In this document: one piece after another, positions 13,893 to 19,477 of the stretch
Layout: each line of letters starts with the position of its first letter
Numbering within the stretch: the first letter of the stretch is position 1
Assembly: GCA_905198835.1 (NCBI GenBank)
Contig: CAJKDY010000002.1
Span: forward strand, 1-64,000
DNA: 64,000 nt
Reading direction: 5' to 3'
Origin: an uncultured Eubacteriales bacterium
Lineage (GTDB): Bacteria; Bacillota; Clostridia; Oscillospirales; Oscillospiraceae
Translations under genes and position numbers: made by a program
Notes under the pieces: model-generated
What the model was told of the DNA's origin: nothing
Databases searched by the model: none
Seen by the model: the letters and a program-made list of their open reading frames with translations, nothing else

Positions 13893-14072
13893 TGCCCCAG
13901 CGTGCCTAGCGGCCCGCCGGGGACCCCTTTGATTATGCTGCTCGGGCGGGCAAAGCTCGCCCTGCGCAAATTCGCGAGGCAAGGCCTCGCAAATTTTACG
14001 GCGCAAAAGCGCCGCCCCCGCTGCGCGGGGTGTCTGCGCCCAAAGAGGAAGATGTACCTTTTGCGTTCCGGC
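13893..14072 (-). mobile_element. ORF-less structured insertion element, copy A
   Basis: The 180 bp between the live and remnant rubrerythrin ends hold no gene but four successive hairpins. In gene sense these are 14030-14016, 14014-13999, 13990-13974 and 13962-13944. Bases 13939-13973 (minus strand) match 21939-21973 downstream of pheT in 34 of 35 positions. The element starts directly after the host stop codon. Classification as mobile is an inference from the duplicated flank and from the second, differently placed copy; no transposase is seen. Confidence 0.7.
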
Positions 14073-14609
14073 TCAATAGTTGACCTTCCGCAATTCAAAA
14101 TAGGCCTGGGGATGAGCGCAGACGGGGCAGACCTGGGGGGCGGACTTGCCGGTGTGGATGTGGCCGCAGTTGCGGCAGATCCAGACGTACTCCCCGTCGG
14201 GCTTCTGGAACACCAGATCCTCCTTCACGTTCTTCAGCAGGGCCAGATACCGCTCCTCATGCTCCTTCTCGATGGCGGCCACGCCCTCGAACATGGCGGC
14301 CAGGCGGGTAAAGCCCTCAGCCTTGGCGGTCTCGGCCATCTCCTTATACATGGAGGTCCACTCTTCGTTCTCCCCGGCGGCCGCGGCGGCCAGGTTCTCA
14401 GCAGTGGAGCCGATGCCGCCCAGCTCCTTAAACCACAGCTTGGCGTGCTCCTTCTCGTTGTCGGCGGTCTCCTGGAAAATGGCGGCGATCTGCTCAAAGC
14501 CCTCCTTCTTGGCCCGGCTGGCAAAATAAGTGTACTTGTTGCGAGCCTGGCTCTCCCCAGCAAAGGCTTTCCAGAGATTGGCCTCGGTCTTGCTGCCCTT
14601 CAATTCCAT
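14073..14609 (-). CDS. rbr: Rubrerythrin
   Basis: A 178-residue cytosolic non-haem iron protein that reduces hydrogen peroxide in anaerobes. The N-terminal ferritin-like four-helix domain carries the di-iron ligands in AGESQARNKYTYFASRAKKEGFEQIAAIFQETADNEKEHAKLWF and AAIEKEHEERY. The C-terminal rubredoxin domain has two CxxC pairs, CRNCGHIHTG and CPVCAHP. I chose the ATG at 14609 because AAGGAG lies 9 nt upstream; a TTG three codons earlier lacks spacing. PerR is encoded just upstream on the same strand, which fits peroxide control. The last 15 codons are duplicated 180 bp downstream around a structured element. Confidence 0.97.
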   Translation of the reverse strand: MELKGSKTEANLWKAFAGESQARNKYTYFASRAKKEGFEQIAAIFQETADNEKEHAKLWFKELGGIGSTAENLAAAAAGENEEWTSMYKEMAETAKAEGFTRLAAMFEGVAAIEKEHEERYLALLKNVKEDLVFQKPDGEYVWICRNCGHIHTGKSAPQVCPVCAHPQAYFELRKVNY

Positions 14610-14667
14610 AAGTAACAACTCCTTTTCATAAAAAATTACACTATCTTATATTCCGAACGGACCGGAA

Positions 14668-15057
14668 TTAGTGCCCCTTTTGGTCGCCCTGGCACTGGGC
14701 GCACAGGCCGTAAAAGACGGTGGTGTGCTCCCGGACCTGGCCCGCGCAAGCGGGGACAGCGGCGTCCAAAGCGTCGTCATAGGGCAGCTCCACGTCGATC
14801 ACCCGCCCGCACTTCTCACAGCAGAAATGGTGGTGGGGCGTCACGTCCCCGTCAAACCGCTCCACAGGAAAGGGCATTCGGCGGAGCTTGCCTTCGCTGG
14901 CCAGAAGGTGGAGGTTGCGGTACACCGTGCCCAGGCTCAGATTGGGATGGTCTGTCTTCAGCACGGTGTATACCATCTCCGCGGTAGGATGCGCCTTGGA
15001 GGCGTATACGGTATTGTAGATCAGCTCCCGCTGCCGGGAATACCTTTGTGTGGCCAT
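14668..15057 (-). CDS. perR: Fur-family peroxide regulator (PerR-like)
   Basis: A 129-residue Fur-family repressor. An N-terminal winged helix (YSRQRELIYNTVYASKAHPTAEMVYTVLK ... SLGTVYRNLHLLASEGKL) is followed by a dimerization and metal domain. RFDGDVTPHHHF carries the Asp and His ligands typical of PerR, and the structural zinc site is CEKCG and CAQC. PerR members sense peroxide by iron-catalysed histidine oxidation. It lies immediately upstream of the rubrerythrin gene on the same strand, and its own promoter contains a Fur/PerR-like box, so autoregulation is likely. Fur or Zur cannot be wholly excluded from sequence alone. Confidence 0.87.
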   Translation of the reverse strand: MATQRYSRQRELIYNTVYASKAHPTAEMVYTVLKTDHPNLSLGTVYRNLHLLASEGKLRRMPFPVERFDGDVTPHHHFCCEKCGRVIDVELPYDDALDAAVPACAGQVREHTTVFYGLCAQCQGDQKGH

Positions 15058-15073
15058 AAAGACGCCTCCTTAA

Positions 15074-15126
15074 CGAGAATGATTCTTATTTATGGATAGC
15101 ATACCATAAAATAAATCAAAGTGCAA
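15074..15126 (-). promoter_or_regulatory. perR promoter with PerR-like box
   Basis: On the minus strand, TTGCAC (15126-15121), a 17-nt spacer and TATGCT (15103-15098) form a promoter. A 7-1-7 inverted repeat at 15074-15088 (CGAGAAT-G-ATTCTTA, five of seven matching) lies just downstream of the predicted start, where a bound PerR would block transcription. A second palindrome, TATGG...CCATA, spans 15091-15108. Confidence 0.7.
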
Positions 15127-15232
15127 GCTATTTTTTTGCCCGTTTTTTTCCGGGTCTATTTTGCCGTCAAGCGCGAAACACTACCTCCAGCGGAAAGGCG
15201 ACGAGCTTTTTTGCTGAGGGAGGAAAAGAGAG

Positions 15233-15595
15233 ATGAAAAAGACTTGGATCACTGCCTGTCTGGCTGCCCTTTTGGTCCTGCCTCTGGCGGGCTGCGGCGG
15301 CGACCGGACCGGCAGCGACGTTACCACACCCAGCCCCAGCCCCAGCCAGACTGTACCCCCCAGCCATCTGCCCGACCCCGACAACGGCTCTGACGAACTG
15401 GCCGGAGCTGACGGCGTGGTAGGCGGCCAGGAGCATAGCGGAACCGGGAACACCGGCGATGACAAAGCTCCCGGTCAGGCGGAGGACAGTCCTCTGGAGG
15501 ACCTGGGCGAGGGCGTCCGGGACACTCTGGACGATATGGGCGACGCGGCCCGGGACATGGGCCGCAGCGCCCGCAACGCCATCGAGGGACGCTAA
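15233..15595 (+). CDS. Small lipoprotein
   Basis: A 120-residue lipoprotein. The signal sequence MKKTWITACLAALLVLPLAGC ends in a lipobox (LAGC), so Cys21 would be lipidated and anchored in the membrane. The mature part is a Pro/Ser/Thr linker, an acidic Gly/Asp stretch, and a short amphipathic helix (DLGEGVRDTLDDMGDAARDMGRSARNAIEGR) of about 30 residues at the C-terminus. GAGGGAGG precedes the ATG. It stands alone between divergent perR and convergent purA. The function is unknown; the terminal helix could bind membrane or wall. Confidence 0.8.
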   Translation: MKKTWITACLAALLVLPLAGCGGDRTGSDVTTPSPSPSQTVPPSHLPDPDNGSDELAGADGVVGGQEHSGTGNTGDDKAPGQAEDSPLEDLGEGVRDTLDDMGDAARDMGRSARNAIEGR

Positions 15596-15600
15596 CGGCA

Positions 15601-15636
15601 AAAAAATGACCTGGCCTTTTGGCCAGGTCATTTTGC
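15601..15636. terminator. Bidirectional terminator between lipoprotein gene and purA
   Basis: A 14-bp perfect stem (15603-15616 with 15621-15634), loop TTTT, with A-rich left and T-rich right flanks serving both convergent genes. Confidence 0.92.
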
Positions 15637-15641
15637 TGTAT

Positions 15642-16925
15642 TTACTTGCGAAGGGCGATCTCGCCGCGCTTGGGGCCGGTGGAGACGATGCCGATGTGGG
15701 CGCCGATGTGGGCTTCCAGGAAGGCCACATAGTCCTGAGCCTCCCGGGGCAGCTTGGCAAAGTCCGTCTCGCCCCGGATGTCGCACCTCCAGCCCGGCAG
15801 GGTCTCGAAGACCGGCTTGGCCCGGACAAGGTCCGGGGGAGTGGGGAAGATGTCGGTGACCTTGCCGTCCAGCTCATAGCCCACGCACACCGGGATCTGG
15901 TCCAGATAGCCCAGTACGTCAAGGCAAGTCAGGGCTACCTGGGTGGCGCCCTGGACCATGCAGCCGTACTTGGTGGCCACGCAGTCGAACCAACCTACCC
16001 GGCGGGGACGGCCTGTGGTGGCGCCGAACTCCCCCTTGTCGCCGCCCCGGCGGCGCAGCTCGTCTCCGGCCTCGCCGGTGACCTCACTGATAAAGGGTTC
16101 GGTCTGGGAGCCCACGCAGGAGGAATAGGCCTTGGTGACGGCGATGACCTCCTCAATGGCGGTGGGCGGCACCGCCGCGCCCACGCAGCCAAAGCCCGCC
16201 AGAGTGTGGGAGGAGGTGGTCATGGGCACGATGCCCAGGTCCGGGTCCTTCATGGCCCCCAGCTGGCCCTCCAGCAAGAGGGTTTTGCCGTTTTTCAGCG
16301 CGTCGTGGACGAAGCCCACCGCGTCGCCTACGTAGGGCCGGATGATCTCCCGCAGCTCCAAAAGCTCCGCCAGCAGTGCGTCCAGCTCCAGGGAAGGCTT
16401 GTGGTAGAGGTGCTCAAAAAGGACGTTCTTGATGTCCAGGGCGTGGGACAGCCGCTCCCGGAGCCGGGTTTCGTCAAAGAGGTCGCAGACCTGGATGCCG
16501 ATCTTGGCGTACTTATCGGAGTAAAAGGGGGCGATGCCGCTTTTAGTGGAGCCAAAGGCCTGCCCGGCCAGTCGCTCCTCCTCATAGCCGTCCTGCAAAA
16601 CATGGTAGGGCAGCAGCAGCTGGCACCGCTCGGAGACGATCAGGTTGGGTGCGGGCACACCTTGATCGGTGATGGACTTGAGTTCATTCACCAGCTTTTT
16701 CACATCCAGAGCCACGCCGTTGCCGATGATGTTGGTCACGTGGGGATAGAAGGTGCCCGAGGGCAGGATGTGCAGGGCGAAGCGTCCGTAGTCGTTGATG
16801 ATGGTGTGCCCAGCGTTGGCCCCGCCCTGAAAGCGGATGACCACGTCGGACTGCTGGGCCAGGAGATCGGTGATCTTGCCCTTGCCCTCGTCGCCCCAGT
16901 TGGCGCCGACGATCGCTTTTACCAT
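15642..16925 (-). CDS. purA: Adenylosuccinate synthetase
   Basis: A 427-residue enzyme that condenses IMP with aspartate using GTP, the committed step to AMP. The N-terminal signature VGANWGDEGKGKITDLLAQ has the catalytic Asp and P-loop-like glycines, then FQGGANAGHTI with the catalytic His, GIAPFYSDKYAKIG and the C-terminal RPRRVGWFDCVA. The ATG at 16925 is preferred over an upstream Met because GGAGG lies 8 nt before it and family proteins start with MVKAIVG-like sequence. It is monocistronic with its own promoter. Confidence 0.98.
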   Translation of the reverse strand: MVKAIVGANWGDEGKGKITDLLAQQSDVVIRFQGGANAGHTIINDYGRFALHILPSGTFYPHVTNIIGNGVALDVKKLVNELKSITDQGVPAPNLIVSERCQLLLPYHVLQDGYEEERLAGQAFGSTKSGIAPFYSDKYAKIGIQVCDLFDETRLRERLSHALDIKNVLFEHLYHKPSLELDALLAELLELREIIRPYVGDAVGFVHDALKNGKTLLLEGQLGAMKDPDLGIVPMTTSSHTLAGFGCVGAAVPPTAIEEVIAVTKAYSSCVGSQTEPFISEVTGEAGDELRRRGGDKGEFGATTGRPRRVGWFDCVATKYGCMVQGATQVALTCLDVLGYLDQIPVCVGYELDGKVTDIFPTPPDLVRAKPVFETLPGWRCDIRGETDFAKLPREAQDYVAFLEAHIGAHIGIVSTGPKRGEIALRK

Positions 16926-17003
16926 GGTAGTGTACCTCCGCACCCCTGGATTCGCAGCCCGTTGCGGGTCTGCCTTTTCAAAGGCGCATCCACATACACG
17001 GCT

Positions 17004-17032
17004 AGTATACTCGCCTTGGGCAAAAAAGGCAA
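17004..17032 (-). promoter_or_regulatory. purA promoter
   Basis: On the minus strand, TTGCCT (17032-17027), a 17-nt spacer and TATACT (17009-17004), about 80 nt before the purA start. No clear purine riboswitch core is seen in the leader. Confidence 0.75.
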
Positions 17033-17042
17033 GAGGTATTCA

Positions 17043-17066
17043 CGGGCCGATGTCCCCATCGGCCCG
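17043..17066 (-). terminator. GC-rich hairpin after the truncated secreted-protein gene
   Basis: A perfect 10-bp stem (17043-17052 with 17057-17066) with a 4-nt loop, 8 nt past the stop of the gene at 17075. The T run is weak, so termination is probable but not certain. Confidence 0.6.
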
Positions 17067-17074
17067 CCAAGCGG

Positions 17075-17902
17075 TCAATATTCCAGGCTGGGAAGGAGCG
17101 GTACGCAGGACTGATCGTCCAGAACAAATACCTTCCAAGTCTCGTCCCCGGTGTCCAGCGGAATGCTGGTGGAGATACTTTTACTGGTGCCAGTGGGGAT
17201 GTTGAGGACCTCTTGGGTAAGAGAGACCAGCCGCCCGTCCTGATAGCGGGCGACCAGGCAACGACAGGAGAGTTCCGTGTCGCCTCTATTACCGACGTAA
17301 ACGGAGCGGGTACCACTTTCACTGGAAGGCCTCTGGAGCCACTTCACCTTGTCCACACGGTAGCCATCTTTGCAGTTGGCGCAGGCGTAGACATCATAAG
17401 CGGCTGTGGAGCTGATTTTTTGATAGTTATGGCTCAGGGCGGCGATGGTTTCGGTCTCCGTCTGGCCGCAGCGCGAGCAGGTACGCTTGCGCGAGCCCGC
17501 CACCCCGCAGGAGGCGGCCTTGACGGTGGCCCAGCCGCCCCAGGCGTGTGTTACGGTAAAGTTCGCCGTAGATTTTGAAGCGGTCGTTCCGTCCTGGGTG
17601 GTGACGGTATAGCGGACATAGTAGGTCCCTGCCGTGAGCTTGCCAAGGTCCAGGTCTGTATTCAGTTTGGAATTGGTGAGCGGGCCATAGGTCCAAACGC
17701 TGAAATTACCGCCGCTGGCAGCGCTTAACTTGACAGCTCCACTGGAAGCATCGCAGACCTCTGCCTTGACGTTGCAGATTTTGCTGTTGGTGGAGGTAAA
17801 GGAGCCGTCCAGCATGGCGTCGGTCCCTTCCGTCAGGTTGCCGGACACGGTGAGAGAGCTAAAGGTGATGGTGGTCTTGACAGGGGTAGTGGTGCCATGC
17901 AA
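17075..17902 (-). pseudogene. 5'-truncated surface/secreted protein remnant
   Basis: An open frame of 275 codons that looks like the C-terminal part of a larger exported protein. It has no signal peptide, no ribosome binding site and only a TTG near its 5' limit, with an in-frame stop three codons upstream (17909-17911). Visible parts are an Ig-like/beta-sandwich stretch (VKTTITFSSLTVSGNLTEG ... YYVRYTVTT), then a Cys-rich WGGWATVKAASCGVAGSRKRTCSRCGQTE module resembling the repeats of clostridial surface proteins, and a beta-rich tail. The truncation coincides with the first codons of a broken HTH gene on the other strand, so a deletion probably removed the front of both genes. Confidence 0.7.
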
Positions 17903-17903
17903 G

Positions 17904-18114
17904 ATGTCTTATGCCCGGCTTTGGGAGACCATGAAGGAACGGGGGTGTGACCCAGTACGCCCTGATCAAGCGCTACCACGTCAGCCCCTCGCAGATCACC
18001 CGGATGAAGCGCAACGAGAGCGTTAGCACCCACACCATCGAGATGTTCTGCCGCATCCTGGACTGCCGGGTGGAGGACATCCTGGAGTACCGCCCGGACG
18101 AGGCGGAGAAATAG
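17904..18114 (+). pseudogene. Frameshifted Cro/C1-type HTH regulator
   Basis: Two overlapping frames together encode a typical 69-residue XRE-type repressor beginning MSYARLWETMKERG and continuing VTQYALIKRYHVSPSQITRM, ending EYRPDEAEK. The join lies at a run of five G (17941-17945); four G would restore one frame. No ribosome binding site precedes the ATG at 17904. A GTG at 17947 could start a short product lacking the first helix. The gene is therefore probably inactive, unless the G run is phase-variable or a base-calling error. Its promoter region appears to have been lost at the junction with the truncated gene on the other strand. Confidence 0.75.
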
Positions 18115-18118
18115 GGCC

Positions 18119-18147
18119 TTGCATTTTCGTGGAAAATGTGCTATGAT
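18119..18147 (+). promoter_or_regulatory. pheST promoter
   Basis: TTGCAT (18119-18124), a 17-nt spacer and TATGAT (18142-18147), directly upstream of the T-box leader. Confidence 0.8.
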
Positions 18148-18159
18148 ACTTCCCGTTCA

Positions 18160-18400
18160 AACGCGAGGAACAGGAAAATAGCGCCCTACGCCTTACAAGA
18201 GAGGCTCCGTCGTCGGCTGGAAGCGGGGCTTGAGGACAAGCGCTTAGTTCGCCTGGGAGCGGTCCGGCTGACAAGGCCGGGACGGGTGACGCCGTTACAA
18301 AGTCAAGAGTGTACGCCGCGTGAAACGTGTGCGTAAATGTGGGTGGTACCGCGGAAGGAATGCCTTTCGTCCCTGTGAAGTAGGGATGAAGGGCTTTTTT
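18160..18400 (+). promoter_or_regulatory. T-box leader of pheST (tRNA-Phe sensing)
   Basis: A tRNA-responsive leader RNA. The near-invariant T-box sequence GGGTGGTACCGCGG lies at 18341-18354 and would pair with the CCA end of uncharged tRNA. A long stem I region with an AGAGAGGC-type apical segment precedes it, and a UUC triplet at 18248-18250, before GCCTGGGAGC, is placed like a specifier codon for phenylalanine. The competing terminator is a 13-bp stem (18362-18374 with 18382-18394) followed by T6 (18395-18400). Uncharged tRNA-Phe should allow readthrough into pheS. The specifier assignment is my reading of an unmodelled structure. Confidence 0.92.
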
Positions 18401-18427
18401 GTTGCATTTTTGTAAGGAGGAAGACAA

Positions 18428-19459
18428 ATGGGTATCCGAGAAGACCTGGCCAGGGTCAAGGCCGAGGGCCTGGCGGCCCTAGAGAAAACGGCGGCAGGGG
18501 AGGAGCTGGAAGCCCTGCGGCTGAAGTACCTGGGCAAGAAGGGCGAGCTCACCGCCCTTTTGAAGCAGATGGGTGGCTTGTCCGCCGAGGAGCGGCCAGT
18601 GGTGGGCCAGATCGCCAACGATGTGCGCGAGGCCCTGACTGAGGCCATCGCCCGCCAGCAGGAGAAGCTGGAGGCGGCAGCGCTGGGGGCCAAGCTGGCG
18701 CTGGAGACGGTGGATGTGACCATCCCCGGTAAGGCTCCCAAGCTGGGCCACCGCCACCCCATGTATATTGCCCTGGACGAGATCAAGGACGTGTTCGTGG
18801 GTATGGGCTTCACCGTGCTGGACGGTCCGGAGATCGAGCTGGGCGAGCTGAATTTCGACCGGCTCAACGCCGAGCCCGGCCATCCTAGCCGGGACTGGTC
18901 GGACACCTTCTATTTTGACGCCGACGAGCGGGTCATGCTCCGCAGCCAGACCTCCCCCATGCAGGTCCGGGCTATGGACTCCATGCCCCTGCCTATCCGC
19001 ATCATCGCTCCCGGGCGGGTCTACCGCAAGGACGAGGTGGACGCCACTCACTCCCCCATGTTCCACCAGGTGGAGGGTATGGTCATCGACAAGAACGTTA
19101 CGATGGCCGATCTGAAGGGCACGCTGAACCTGCTGGCCGAGCAGCTCTTTGGCAAGGGCACTGTCACGCGCTTTCGTCCCCACCACTTCCCCTTTACCGA
19201 GCCTTCCTGCGAGATGGACGTTCAGTGCCACAAGTGCGGCGGCGTGGGCTGCCCCACCTGTAAGGGGGAGGGCTGGATCGAGCTGCTGGGCGCGGGGATG
19301 ATCCATCCCCGGGTGCTGGAGATGGCGGGCATCGACCCCGACGAGTGGTCGGGCTGGGCCTTTGGCATGGGCCTGGAGCGCACCGCCATGCGCCGCTTCA
19401 AGATCGACGATCTGCGGCTCATCTTCGAAAACGACGTCCGGTTCCTGGAGCAGTTCTAA
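18428..19459 (+). CDS. pheS: Phenylalanine-tRNA ligase alpha subunit
   Basis: A 343-residue class II synthetase subunit; two alpha and two beta chains charge tRNA-Phe. The N-terminal coiled coil (about residues 1-85) binds tRNA. The catalytic core contains GHRHPMYIALDEIKDVFVGMGF, motif 2-like APGRVYRKDEVDATHSPMFHQ, a four-Cys insertion (CHKCGGVGCPTC), and motif 3 in WAFGMGLERTAMRRF. The insertion with CxxC-x4-CxxC spacing is common in clostridial PheS. AGGAGG precedes the ATG. The gene follows the T-box and lies 18 nt before pheT. Confidence 0.98.
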   Translation: MGIREDLARVKAEGLAALEKTAAGEELEALRLKYLGKKGELTALLKQMGGLSAEERPVVGQIANDVREALTEAIARQQEKLEAAALGAKLALETVDVTIPGKAPKLGHRHPMYIALDEIKDVFVGMGFTVLDGPEIELGELNFDRLNAEPGHPSRDWSDTFYFDADERVMLRSQTSPMQVRAMDSMPLPIRIIAPGRVYRKDEVDATHSPMFHQVEGMVIDKNVTMADLKGTLNLLAEQLFGKGTVTRFRPHHFPFTEPSCEMDVQCHKCGGVGCPTCKGEGWIELLGAGMIHPRVLEMAGIDPDEWSGWAFGMGLERTAMRRFKIDDLRLIFENDVRFLEQF

Positions 19460-19477
19460 GAAAGGAGGCAGTCAACT

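Noticed and set aside
13893..13940. Small protein gene in the rubrerythrin 3' region
   Set aside because: The plus-strand frame from 13764 to 14615 that covers it is antisense to rubrerythrin and has no ribosome binding site.
13893..14072. Tandem duplication or assembly artefact as the explanation for the duplicated rubrerythrin end
   Set aside because: The sequence between the copies is not derived from the gene and recurs, rearranged in length and with compensatory changes, behind pheT, so an assembly repeat error is unlikely.
16945..17003. Purine riboswitch before purA
   Set aside because: The short leader lacks the conserved pairing loops of the adenine/guanine class.
17730..18026. 98-codon plus-strand open frame across the pseudogene junction
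   Set aside because: Its front is antisense to the truncated secreted-protein gene; only codons from 17904 are real HTH sequence, and these end at the frameshift.
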